DNA from: Candidatus Gastranaerophilales bacterium
GTDB taxonomy: Bacteria; Cyanobacteriota; Vampirovibrionia; Gastranaerophilales; Gastranaerophilaceae
Reading direction: 5' to 3'
DNA: 64,000 nt
Assembly (NCBI GenBank): GCA_944325065.1
Contig: CALUYS010000009.1
Span: 1-64,000 of the forward strand
The notes beneath the pieces are model-generated. The model had not been told where the DNA came from. It worked only from the letters and a program-made list of their open reading frames with translations, and did not search any database. Numbering within the stretch: the stretch's first letter is position 1; every line of letters starts with the position of its first letter. The translations under genes were made by a program, and so were the position numbers. Of this stretch, positions 44,691 to 53,542 are shown in pieces.

Positions 44691-44804
44691 ATGGAATTTT
44701 TTCGTAAACACCAAAAAATAATCGTATCAATACTTGCTTTATCATTCATATTTTGGACAATAGCACCATTAGCAATTGCTTTAATTTCACAATTTGGAAA
44801 TTAA
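44691..44804 (+). CDS. 37-residue single-pass membrane microprotein
   Basis: Short frame MEFFRKHQKIIVSILALSF..., with one hydrophobic helix (IIVSILALSFIFWTIAPLAIAL). It has a good ribosome-binding site (GAGGG, eight bases upstream) and a predicted promoter. The first 20 residues resemble the N-terminal anchor of PpiD/SurA-like foldases, but no further domain follows before the TAA. It is probably a real microprotein upstream of the M23 gene; a degraded foldase anchor is the alternative. Confidence 0.5.
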   Translation: MEFFRKHQKIIVSILALSFIFWTIAPLAIALISQFGN

Positions 44805-44834
44805 ATATAAAAAAATAAAATATAAAAAACGAGT

Positions 44835-45956
44835 ATGAGAAATAAAAAAAGTGTGGGAATAAAAATAATAAGTTTGATTCTGATATTAGTTATTACAGGA
44901 TCAAATTATAGTGTTCATGCAACAAGTTATAATCAAATCATAAAAAAACATAAAGAAACAAAAGCTAAAATTCGTAATTTAAAATTCTTAGAATCTCGTG
45001 AAACAAATAAATTGTATAAAAATCAATTAAAACTTGAAAAAACTCAAAAAAATCTGCTCAGCTCAAAAGAACGTTATAAACAAGTTCAAAAGCGTCTTGA
45101 AAAAGCACAATTTGAATATAATCAATTAATGTATGATTATTCTATATATGAATCGCTTGCTACAAATAGAATAGTTAAAATATTCAAAAATCAACGTGGA
45201 AGTATGATGGATTTTTTATTATCTTCGAATGATTTTAATGATTTTTTAGATAGAATATATTTCCAAAAAGTAATAGTTAGACAAGATCAAAAACAACTTG
45301 AGAACCTAAGGCAAAGTGCAATAAGAGTAAATCAACTTAAAATTCAGATTGATAGAGAAAAACAATATTTAGCTCAAACAATTAATACAATAAATAAAGA
45401 AAAACAATTCATCTCTAAAGCTATAAATCAAAATGAAAATATGATAAATAAGCTCAAAACAGATAGAAAAGCTTATGAAAAAGCTGAAAGAGAATTGGCA
45501 TACCAAAGTCAAAGACTACAAAAAATGCTAGCAAGCTCAAAAACATCAAATGTTAAGCTCGCAACAGGTTTTATATGGCCACTTCGTGGTCCAATTACAT
45601 CACCGTTTGGATATCGCATTCATCCTATATTTAAAACTCGTATATTTCATAGCGGAATCGATATAGGAGTTCCAATGGGAACACCTGTTAAAGCCTCAAA
45701 CTCAGGTCGTATTATATATGTAGGTTGGTATGGTGGATATGGAAAAGTTGTCATAATTGACCACGGTCAATATAATGGCAAAGCAGTATCAACATTATAC
45801 GCTCACTTATCAAGTTATAATGTAAGAGTCGGACAAAAAATAAGTCAAGGGCAAAAAATAGGAAATGCTGGGTCGACAGGTTATTCAACCGGACCTCATT
45901 TGCATTTTGAAGTTAGGGTTAAAGGACAAGTACAAAATCCTTTAAGTTACATCTAA
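44835..45956 (+). CDS. Coiled-coil M23 peptidase (EnvC-like murein hydrolase or activator)
   Basis: Exported protein of 373 residues: signal peptide (about 8-30), a long coiled coil (about 35-225) and a C-terminal LytM/M23 domain. The M23 zinc and catalytic motifs are intact: HSGIDIGVP (HxxxD), then HLHFEV (HxH), with SPFGYRIHP and YAHLS. Since the residues are present it may be an active endopeptidase, whereas EnvC itself is a degenerate activator. Such proteins are controlled by FtsEX; ftsEX is about 9 kb downstream. It lies 25 bases before the LptD-like gene. Confidence 0.92.
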   Translation: MRNKKSVGIKIISLILILVITGSNYSVHATSYNQIIKKHKETKAKIRNLKFLESRETNKLYKNQLKLEKTQKNLLSSKERYKQVQKRLEKAQFEYNQLMYDYSIYESLATNRIVKIFKNQRGSMMDFLLSSNDFNDFLDRIYFQKVIVRQDQKQLENLRQSAIRVNQLKIQIDREKQYLAQTINTINKEKQFISKAINQNENMINKLKTDRKAYEKAERELAYQSQRLQKMLASSKTSNVKLATGFIWPLRGPITSPFGYRIHPIFKTRIFHSGIDIGVPMGTPVKASNSGRIIYVGWYGGYGKVVIIDHGQYNGKAVSTLYAHLSSYNVRVGQKISQGQKIGNAGSTGYSTGPHLHFEVRVKGQVQNPLSYI

Positions 45957-45981
45957 ATTTATTAAGGGACAAAATATTTAA

Positions 45982-48039
45982 ATGAACTTTTTATATAATC
46001 TTATTTTAATAATATTAACATTATCAATTTTTAATTTACATCCTGCTTTTGCACAAACACAAAAAAATGAAGTTAAAGATGTTCAAAATGCTAAGATTAT
46101 CCCTGTAAAAAATTTTCAGGAAAAATTAAATATTAACGCGATGAATAAAACACCTCAGCCAAGAAAAAGTGGTATAAAGTCTAAATTTAATAATTTTAAA
46201 TTTAGAAAAAATAAAGATAAAACTCTACAAGTTAATGATGAAACAAAAAAGAAATTTAATATAGAAGATGATAAAATAGAAAAAACAATAGTCAATGCAC
46301 AAGTTACAAAAAATAAAGATGAAAAAAATACTAAAAATCAAAGAAGAAATTTTTTTAAACGAAATAAAAAAGATAACAATAAAAAAGTAAAAAAGGAGAA
46401 TACAAATGTTGATATAACTTCTGAACGTATGGATTATGATCCTAAAACTGAAAACATTATAGCAAGTGGTAATGCACGTGTATATTTTGCTAAAGAAGAT
46501 ACAACATTATATGCTAATAAGATTGTATTTAACCATCAACATAATAAAATAACAGCAAAAGGAAAAGTGAGGATGGTTAAGAACGGCAAATGGGTATATG
46601 GTGACTATATAGTAGTTGATTTAAATTTTGGCAATTCGCTTATTGAAAATCCTATTACAAAAGACGATAAAATTACATTAAATGCTCAATATGGAAATAT
46701 GAGCGAAGATAAAATAAAAGGTTATTGGGGGAATATAAAATTTAATGATAAAACAGCTATAGCACTTCAAACAAGAACTTTTGGACGATATTTTCCTCTT
46801 GAACAAGAATTTCAACAAGATATGGTAGATAAAGACGATAAAACTTTAAAAAACAATTCATTTACATTAAAAGCAAAAACTGTTATTATAGATAGGTTTA
46901 AAGAACATGATACAGCTAAATTAAAACAAGCATCTATTTATCGAAACGGTGAGCACTTAACAGGAATTGGCGATATTGAACTTATTACAGATAAAGATCA
47001 GAATTATGTTGAATTATCAGGACCTGAATTAGGCAGTGAAAATCAACTTGGTATGTTTTTAGGTTATGGATTTGTTTTTAAAATGCCAAAAGGCTCAACT
47101 TTAAAAGTGGCACCTATTGTCACTCAAAAAAGTGAATTCGGACTTGGATTTATTTCAAGATTTTTAAGTAAACGTAACCGTGTTGAGTTTGGTTATGGGA
47201 CATCGAAAGATAAAATAATTTTGGATGGGGAATATAAAATAAATGGTGATTGGACTTTTGATTATGGTATAAATTCATATAAAGATGATGGATTTATGGG
47301 AGCAAGAATGCCTGAATTAATTGGAGAATTAAGATACAAGAAAGAATATAAAATACCTGAATTATCAGCTAATTTTTCACACGAATTAAAAGCGGGTATT
47401 GCTCGTGATTATAATTGGGATGAATCAAGTGATAGAAATTTTAGTACATTCCGAGCAAAATGGCAAGCACAATTATATAAAGAACTTTTTACATATGTAT
47501 ATAGTGATGATATAGATGTACAAATTGGATTAATAGGTCAGACATCTCTTGGATTATATGGGACTGGGGATACTCAGGCAGTTGTTCGTTTTGCACCTAC
47601 AATATCACATAGGTTTAAACGTTGGCATTCACGTGTGAGTTATTATATGTCAGGGATAAAAGACGATTCTCCTTTTGACTTTGATAAATATCGTTATGGT
47701 AAATCAGCTTTAGAGTTTACACAATCTCTTGCATTGTGTAAATATCTATCAATAGCCTACCGTGGAGTTTATGTTTTAGATGGTGAAACCTATGATAATG
47801 AAAGGATGCAGGAAAATAGATTTTATATATCAGTTGGACCCCCTAATGCAAAATTTAGCATAGGGTATGATTATTTGAGAAAAAATACTTATTTCGATAT
47901 CTCTATGTTAATAGGGTCTGAAAAATCAGGAGTAGATTTTGAATATCTTGAAATGAACGATATTGAAAAACAAAAGAAAAAAAATAAATTTAGATGGTTT
48001 AAACATAAAACAAAAAATAAAAAAATTGAAATATTATAA
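45982..48039 (+). CDS. OstA/LptD-like outer-membrane protein
   Basis: A 685-residue exported protein: signal peptide (about 1-24, ending AFA), a lysine-rich low-complexity stretch (about 30-145) and an OstA/LptA-type domain (about 148-260, with TSERMDYDPKTENIIASGNARVYF and LYANKIVFNHQHNKITAKGKVRM). A beta-rich C-terminal region of alternating aromatic and polar strands, resembling an LptD barrel, follows. The cell therefore has an outer membrane. It is shorter than E. coli LptD and ends in a basic KHKTKNKK tail, atypical for a barrel that normally ends in an aromatic residue. It may export LPS or another glycolipid. Confidence 0.85.
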   Translation: MNFLYNLILIILTLSIFNLHPAFAQTQKNEVKDVQNAKIIPVKNFQEKLNINAMNKTPQPRKSGIKSKFNNFKFRKNKDKTLQVNDETKKKFNIEDDKIEKTIVNAQVTKNKDEKNTKNQRRNFFKRNKKDNNKKVKKENTNVDITSERMDYDPKTENIIASGNARVYFAKEDTTLYANKIVFNHQHNKITAKGKVRMVKNGKWVYGDYIVVDLNFGNSLIENPITKDDKITLNAQYGNMSEDKIKGYWGNIKFNDKTAIALQTRTFGRYFPLEQEFQQDMVDKDDKTLKNNSFTLKAKTVIIDRFKEHDTAKLKQASIYRNGEHLTGIGDIELITDKDQNYVELSGPELGSENQLGMFLGYGFVFKMPKGSTLKVAPIVTQKSEFGLGFISRFLSKRNRVEFGYGTSKDKIILDGEYKINGDWTFDYGINSYKDDGFMGARMPELIGELRYKKEYKIPELSANFSHELKAGIARDYNWDESSDRNFSTFRAKWQAQLYKELFTYVYSDDIDVQIGLIGQTSLGLYGTGDTQAVVRFAPTISHRFKRWHSRVSYYMSGIKDDSPFDFDKYRYGKSALEFTQSLALCKYLSIAYRGVYVLDGETYDNERMQENRFYISVGPPNAKFSIGYDYLRKNTYFDISMLIGSEKSGVDFEYLEMNDIEKQKKKNKFRWFKHKTKNKKIEIL

Positions 48040-48139
48040 TGTTTGTAACAATTATTTAATAAATTACTACATTTGTTAAAGTTTTGAAAAAAATAACCCG
48101 ATAATATCTTCGTGTAAAGATATCAGGGGAACAAAATTT

Positions 48140-48286
48140 ATGACACCTAATATTCCAAGTAGTTTTAACAAGCCATATACTAGTTTATATACAAATGACT
48201 CAAATAGTTCAAATTATATACCTGCAATGCATCAAAGTAACATTGATAGTTATGAAAGCAAAAATAAAAAGACTTGTCGTGTTTAA
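48140..48286 (+). other. N-terminal frame of the AAA+ gene, separated by a frameshift
   Basis: A 48-codon frame starting at an ATG with an excellent ribosome-binding site (AGGGGA) and ending in TAA at 48284-48286. It overlaps the start of the long AAA+ frame, which is in the -1 frame and has only a TTG start (48274) without a ribosome-binding site. The run AATAAAAAGAC (48263-48273) is where the frames could join. It is likely to be the true amino end of the AAA+ protein, cut off by a 1-base indel, a sequencing error or ribosomal slippage. Confidence 0.6.
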
Positions 48287-50307
48287 TTGACAAATGTAAA
48301 GGACAATCTCCGATCCAAATAAGTACATTAAAAGCAGATACTGCTCCAGGAGTTAATAAGGTTCTTGGTTGGGATGAGATATATGGTCTTGATGATGTAA
48401 AAAAAGAATTTGATGGTTGGTTTGACAAGAAAACTCCAGCCGAAAGGGAACCTGGCTTTTTGCTTGCAGGTCCTGGGGGATGTGGAAAAACCACTTTGCC
48501 TTATGCCTTAGCCCAAAAAAAAGAAACAGATGTTTATACTTTACGAATTGGCGATAAAGGAGTCACAGTTGATAATATAAAAGCTATAATTGACGAATTG
48601 AAACTTGAAGGTTTAGCACGTCAAAAAGAAGATAAACCGCCTATAATATTATTTATAGATGAAGCTGATGCAATGATACCCAATAGAAAAGCTGTTGATT
48701 TAATGGCAAATGTGTCAAATAGCACTGAAAGAACAACAACATTATTAAATGCTATGCAGAATTTATCAAATTATGGTATTTGTTGTATAGCAGCAACAAA
48801 CAATCCTGAAAATATAGATCCTGCTATGAAACGTGCTAGCGGTAGATTTAAACAAATTGATATTGACATGCCTGATAAAGATGCTGTTATTAAGTATATT
48901 ACAGCTAAGTTTACAGATTTATCATCCAACGCTGAAGAAATAGCAAACAAGTTTATGCAAGGAAATAAGTCGCAACTTTCATTTGCAAATATAGACGGGG
49001 TCTTAAAAGAATGGAAGCAAAAGGTATTAAAAGGAAAATCCAATGTTGATAATGATGAGTTAAGCGAACTCGACAAAATGATTCAACGGAAAAAGAAACA
49101 AATGGATGCAAAACCACTTGAAAGTGGATTGACACAAATTGGCCAATCATTAAACGATATAAAAGACGCAATCCAAGCTTTAAAGGATGAGGGCACAAGT
49201 AAAAAACTTGAAGAACTTATAGGATTTATAAATAAGAATACAGAACAAAATGGAGAAGTTGTTAATGGTTTTAATACTGCACTTAATGAATTACAAACAG
49301 CAATGAAACATATAGCAAATATAGCGGAAAGCAATCAGGATCTAGGAAATAAGTATTTAGAACTAACAAAAAGTGTTGCAAGGGCTTTGGAAGGAATTAA
49401 ACAGCCATTAGATAATTTAGGAACATTACCTACGACTATAGAGACATTAACTGGTGCTATAAACTCATTAAAAACAAAAGAAGATGAACTTAAAGCATTA
49501 CTTGAAACACTCAAAAATGACATGCCTGAAGGTGGCTCACAAAACTACAAAAATAGTATAAATGCAATTAATAAGAGTATTCTTCAAATAAGGGACGTTC
49601 TTCAAACCAGACTAAAAGAAGCTTATAGAAAGAGCTTACCTAATTGGTTTTGCAATTGCGAGCTCTATCTCAATCCGAAAAATAAACCTACTTATGAGCA
49701 CGGTAATAGCAGTCCTTATTCAAATTTGCATTATTGGCTTTTCACCCCACGAAATTGCAACACTAGTAGAAACATATATAGTAGTGTTCTTACAAATATA
49801 GCATCACGCATATTAAAAGCAATAAACCCAAATGCAACCATATCTTTTAGTTATCAGAGTGTTCCTTGCACCTCTTATGGCATATTTGTAGGGAATAATA
49901 CTAACTTTGTGGATACAATATGGAACAGGTTAAACACGAAGCCCAATTTTAAAAAAATGCAAGACCTTGGTCTCGATAAATTATTTCCTAAGATATTAGA
50001 TGGATATTCGTTTAAAGAAATATACACAAATGAAAGTATATTGCAAGGATGGAAAATTCAAGACCAAGGCGGCGGCAAATTTTATTTAACAAATGAAGAG
50101 CCCGATTATAAAGAATGTGATGATAAGACTCAGCTAACTGTTGATACAATAGAAGGGTTTGATAAGTTAGATGATAATACAAGAAAAACGAAAATAGAAG
50201 AGATAATAAAAGAAGGAATGAAAGACTTGATAGATACTGTTTTTGATGCTTGCTGGGATGGCATATTAAAAGGAACGAATACTGAGATAATAAAAAAACA
50301 AAAATAA
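48274..50307 (+). CDS. AAA+ ATPase with long coiled-coil and unknown C-terminal domain
   Basis: A 677-residue protein (about 720 if joined to the upstream frame). Residues 28-230 are a AAA+ module: GLDDVKKEFDGWFD, Walker A GPGGCGKT (66-73), Walker B ILFIDEADA (125-133), sensor 1 AATNNPENIDP and arginine-rich MKRASGRF. Residues about 265-440 are helical, with heptad-like runs (LNDIKDAIQALKDEG, KEDELKALLETLKND). The rest (about 450-677) has many Cys, Tyr and Trp residues (PNWFCNCELYLNP) and resembles nothing I know. There is no signal peptide or membrane segment. It may be a proteasome-like, BCS1-like or defence-type ATPase; function is not assignable. Its stop is two bases from tRNA-Arg(CCG). 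Confidence 0.75.
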   Translation: MSCLIDKCKGQSPIQISTLKADTAPGVNKVLGWDEIYGLDDVKKEFDGWFDKKTPAEREPGFLLAGPGGCGKTTLPYALAQKKETDVYTLRIGDKGVTVDNIKAIIDELKLEGLARQKEDKPPIILFIDEADAMIPNRKAVDLMANVSNSTERTTTLLNAMQNLSNYGICCIAATNNPENIDPAMKRASGRFKQIDIDMPDKDAVIKYITAKFTDLSSNAEEIANKFMQGNKSQLSFANIDGVLKEWKQKVLKGKSNVDNDELSELDKMIQRKKKQMDAKPLESGLTQIGQSLNDIKDAIQALKDEGTSKKLEELIGFINKNTEQNGEVVNGFNTALNELQTAMKHIANIAESNQDLGNKYLELTKSVARALEGIKQPLDNLGTLPTTIETLTGAINSLKTKEDELKALLETLKNDMPEGGSQNYKNSINAINKSILQIRDVLQTRLKEAYRKSLPNWFCNCELYLNPKNKPTYEHGNSSPYSNLHYWLFTPRNCNTSRNIYSSVLTNIASRILKAINPNATISFSYQSVPCTSYGIFVGNNTNFVDTIWNRLNTKPNFKKMQDLGLDKLFPKILDGYSFKEIYTNESILQGWKIQDQGGGKFYLTNEEPDYKECDDKTQLTVDTIEGFDKLDDNTRKTKIEEIIKEGMKDLIDTVFDACWDGILKGTNTEIIKKQK

Positions 50308-50309
50308 CC

Positions 50310-50383
50310 TACGTCCGATGGGAATTGAACCCATGACCTCAGGTTTCGGAAACCTGCACTCTATCCAACTGAGCTACGGACGC
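50310..50383 (-). tRNA. tRNA-Arg (anticodon CCG)
   Basis: A 74-base cloverleaf on the minus strand: acceptor GCGTCCG/CGGACGT, anticodon stem CAGGT/ACCTG with loop TTCCGAA (anticodon CCG at 50349-50347), and T-loop TTCAATT. CCA is not encoded. Its 3' end is two bases from the stop codon of the convergent AAA+ gene. Confidence 0.93.
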
Positions 50384-50424
50384 ATTTGCAAACTTATATT
50401 AAATTAAACCATAAAAACAAATGA

Positions 50425-50745
50425 TTATAAACAAGCATGGATACTTTCCATTATTGCTTTATAATCATCTTCATTTAAAGTAGATATAGCCTTCATCGCA
50501 GCTTGAAGTTTGTATGATTTTTTATCATACCATCTTCTTTTTTTCTCATAATTATATAATCCCAAAACACGATTCAAACCCAAACTTAACTCCGGTTGGG
50601 GTTCTTCTTTATGAAAATCCCTTAAAGCTTTAGCTGCACTTAAAATATGACCTGCGATTTGATTTTGCAACTCAAAATCCATCTTGCTCATAATTTCAAT
50701 CGTTTCGGCAATTTTATCATGCTTGTCATACCACCTCTTTTTCAT
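50425..50745 (-). CDS. Small protein with duplicated KRWYDK motif, unknown
   Basis: A 106-residue helical protein beginning KKRWYDKHDKIAETIEIMSKMD. A second copy of the motif (KKRRWYDKKSYKLQAAMKAIS) occurs about 70 residues on, so it seems to be built from two related segments. The ATG at 50745 is preferred to 50763 because GGAAGGG lies upstream of it. There is no signal peptide or membrane segment. I do not recognise the family. It follows tRNA-Arg(CCG) upstream of a divergent gene. Confidence 0.65.
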   Translation of the reverse strand: MKKRWYDKHDKIAETIEIMSKMDFELQNQIAGHILSAAKALRDFHKEEPQPELSLGLNRVLGLYNYEKKRRWYDKKSYKLQAAMKAISTLNEDDYKAIMESIHACL

Positions 50746-50918
50746 ATCAAAAATCCCTTCCATATCGAAATTATATTAATTTAATTATATTATATGGCTT
50801 AAAAAATGCAAAATGTAAATTTTTGTTAAATCAAGTATATAAAAAGTCAATATTTTTTAATCAAAATACTTATAATAATTAAGAGTATTTTAAAAATTTT
50901 GGAGTTAAATACAAAATA

Positions 50919-51827
50919 ATGATTGATCTAAACATAAATTTATATATGTTAACCCAACTTTTTAATATCCCAGCTTCACGTTTAAAAGCTTATGAAAATA
51001 AATCTATTGAAGAAATTATTGATTTAGAAGCAGCATCTGGGAACAAAAAAGCACAAGAATTTGACAAAGAAATTTTACAAAATCCTCAAAAAATGATTGA
51101 GTTTTTTAAACTCGATAATTATGAAAATAAAACTGCAATATTAGAAAATCTTAACTCAACAGATTTAAAAAATATTCTACCAATGCTTGAAAACGAACAA
51201 CTTATTGTCGGATTGAATTTCTATACAAAAGATACTTTATTTGATTTAATGAAAGAATTGCCTAAAGAAGAATTAACAAAAATGATGTTTAATAAATTTT
51301 CGCCTGAAAAATTTTTGTCACTTACAAATGAAAAAGAATTAAATAAATTTTTTGATAGTAATAAGGTTAAAAAAGAAGATATGGTAAAACATTTGGATAA
51401 AATACCAGATGAAATATTGTTTCAAATGTATGAAACAATTACTGGTATGCCAATTGTTGAACCAAATAAAGATGAAGTCATTAATAATATTTCAAATTTA
51501 AATGATAATGGATTTAAACGTGCTATGAAAGCTATGGAACCTTTGGGCAAGATGTCTATGATTTTTGAAATGGGCAGGATAAAACCTGAAATTTATGAAG
51601 AATTCTCACCTGAAGCTTTAACTAATCCCTATCGAGAACTTGATAAAGAAGAAATTATTTCAAATATGGCAGTACTTGAACAAAAAAATCTTATTAACAT
51701 GGTAACTCAATTGCCTGATGATCTAATGGCAATTGTTGCTTCACAAATCGATACAACTGAATTCGCAAAGTTGTTGTATGAAGATTTCCGTGAAGTCCTT
51801 TCAAAAATTGGACTTGGTAATGTTTAA
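50919..51827 (+). CDS. Helical-repeat protein resembling MgtE_N/FliG-type folds, unknown
   Basis: A 302-residue soluble protein made of repeated two-helix units of the kind LNSTDLKNILPMLENEQL / LPKEELTKMMFNKFSPEKFL / IPDEILFQMYE / LPDDLMAIVASQ. The rhythm recalls the superhelical N-domain of MgtE and the related FliG middle domain, but no transporter or motor domain follows. GGAG precedes the ATG. It stands alone between divergent and downstream envelope genes. A role with the flagellar switch is conceivable but unsupported by position. Confidence 0.65.
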   Translation: MIDLNINLYMLTQLFNIPASRLKAYENKSIEEIIDLEAASGNKKAQEFDKEILQNPQKMIEFFKLDNYENKTAILENLNSTDLKNILPMLENEQLIVGLNFYTKDTLFDLMKELPKEELTKMMFNKFSPEKFLSLTNEKELNKFFDSNKVKKEDMVKHLDKIPDEILFQMYETITGMPIVEPNKDEVINNISNLNDNGFKRAMKAMEPLGKMSMIFEMGRIKPEIYEEFSPEALTNPYRELDKEEIISNMAVLEQKNLINMVTQLPDDLMAIVASQIDTTEFAKLLYEDFREVLSKIGLGNV

Positions 51828-51934
51828 TTATATAATATAAAATAACTTAGTCTAATTTATATTGGTTGTGTCTTGTTAAATATTGCTAAATCTGCTAGAA
51901 TAATAAAAATTATAAAATTTAGCGGAACAATAAA

Positions 51935-52690
51935 ATGCATTTAAAAAAAATTAACGTTTTAGGTTTTGATGTTGATATTATTAATTTTCATGATGCACTT
52001 GAGTTGACAATTCAAAGACTTCAAGAAAATAAAAATACACATATTGTTACTATAAATCCTGAAATTATTATCGCTGGTAATAAAGATTTACAGTTAAGAA
52101 CAATACTTAAATCCGCAGACTTAACAATCCCTGATGGTGTTGGAGTTATGCTCGCTTTAAAATTAAGCGGGATAAAAAATGCTCCAAGAATCCCAGGCGT
52201 AGATTTTGCGTTCAACCTACTTAAAGAATCAGTTAAGTTTAATTATCCTATTGCTTTAATTGGGGCAAAAGATGAAATTCTTGATAAAACTTGCAAAAAT
52301 TTAAAACTTAAAATACCTGATCTGAATATCGCTTATTGTCATAATGGCTTTTTCGATACAAATGAAGAAAAAATTATACAAAAAGAAATCGTAAAAACCT
52401 CTCCCAAAATCTTGCTTGTTGCAATGGGTGGAAAAAAACAGGAAATGTTTATAAAAAATATAAAAGATAAAATAGAAGGTTGTGTATTTATTGGTGTGGG
52501 TGGAAGTTTTGATGTTTGGTCAGGATATATTAAAAGAGCTCCTATAATCTTTCAAAAATTAGGACTTGAATGGTTATACCGAGTTGTTTCACAGCCAAGC
52601 AGATTTAAACGAATATTCCCCACTTTGCCAATGTTTTTAATAAAGGTTATAATAAGTAATATGTTAAAAGAAAGTAGTGGTATAAATTAA
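51935..52690 (+). CDS. WecG/TagA/CpsF family glycosyltransferase
   Basis: Membrane-associated glycosyltransferase (GT26) that adds N-acetylmannosamine-type sugars to lipid-linked intermediates of teichoic acid, enterobacterial common antigen or capsule. The 251 residues show HIVTINPEIIIAGNKD, the catalytic-Asp region TIPDGVGVMLA, RIPGVDF, LVAMGGKKQEMFI and FIGVGGSFDVWSGYIKRAPIIFQKLGLEWLYR. The last base of its stop codon is the first base of the transketolase ATG, so it is coupled to central carbon genes. Confidence 0.93.
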   Translation: MHLKKINVLGFDVDIINFHDALELTIQRLQENKNTHIVTINPEIIIAGNKDLQLRTILKSADLTIPDGVGVMLALKLSGIKNAPRIPGVDFAFNLLKESVKFNYPIALIGAKDEILDKTCKNLKLKIPDLNIAYCHNGFFDTNEEKIIQKEIVKTSPKILLVAMGGKKQEMFIKNIKDKIEGCVFIGVGGSFDVWSGYIKRAPIIFQKLGLEWLYRVVSQPSRFKRIFPTLPMFLIKVIISNMLKESSGIN

Positions 52691-53535
52691 TGCTAAAAAA
52701 TGAGGTTTGTTTAACAAATGATGAAAAACAAAAATTAATATCAATGGCGAATGAAATTCGTATTGATATTTTGAAGATGGTGTATAATGCAAAAAGTGGA
52801 CACATAGGCGGTGCCTTTTCATCAGTTGAATTATTACTTACATTGTTTTCTAAAAGCTTAAACCACAAAAAAAAGAATGATGTCGATTTTTTTTATCGTG
52901 ACAGGTTTATTTTGTCAAAAGGGCATGCAAGTGCTTTATATTATGCCATTTTAGTACAATTCGGATATTTAAAAAAAGAAGAACTTTTAACTTTCCGTCA
53001 ATTAGGTTCAAAACTACAAGGACATCCTTCCAAAAAATTCTTAGACTGCATTGAAATATCCACAGGCTCTTTAGGACAGGGTTTATCTATTGCAAATGGC
53101 GTCGCATTAGGATTGAAACTTGATAAAAATGAATCATCAAAAGTTTTTGTTTTGCTCGGTGATGGTGAACTCCAAGAAGGTAGTGTTTGGGAATCTATTA
53201 TGAGTGCATCTCATAATAAATTAAATAACATTATTGCAATTGTTGATAAAAACAATTTACAAATCGATGGTAAAACCGATGATGTAATGTCACTTTCAAA
53301 TTTAAGCCAAAAATTCGAAAGTTTTAATTGGAATGTTTATGAGATTAATGGACACAATTATGACCAAATTTATCAGGCTTATGAAAAAGCTAAATTATCA
53401 AAAGAAAAACCAACTTGTATTATAGCTAATACACAAAAAGGCTACGGCGTTTCCTTTATGAACGGTAATAAAGATTGGCATGGCAAAGCACCAAATGTTG
53501 ATGAATATAATAAAGCAGTAGAGGAGCTTAGGTAA
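52690..53535 (+). CDS. Transketolase, N-terminal subunit
   Basis: Thiamine-diphosphate-binding half of a split transketolase (281 residues), the non-oxidative pentose phosphate enzyme. Marks are SGHIGGAFSSVELLLTL, ILSKGHASALYYA, GHPSKKFLDCIEISTGSLGQGLSIANG and the ThDP motif GDGELQEGSVWE...NNL. The partner C-terminal half follows after seven bases. The split form is common in archaea and many Firmicutes. Confidence 0.94.
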   Translation: MLKNEVCLTNDEKQKLISMANEIRIDILKMVYNAKSGHIGGAFSSVELLLTLFSKSLNHKKKNDVDFFYRDRFILSKGHASALYYAILVQFGYLKKEELLTFRQLGSKLQGHPSKKFLDCIEISTGSLGQGLSIANGVALGLKLDKNESSKVFVLLGDGELQEGSVWESIMSASHNKLNNIIAIVDKNNLQIDGKTDDVMSLSNLSQKFESFNWNVYEINGHNYDQIYQAYEKAKLSKEKPTCIIANTQKGYGVSFMNGNKDWHGKAPNVDEYNKAVEELR

Positions 53536-53542
53536 ACAAATT

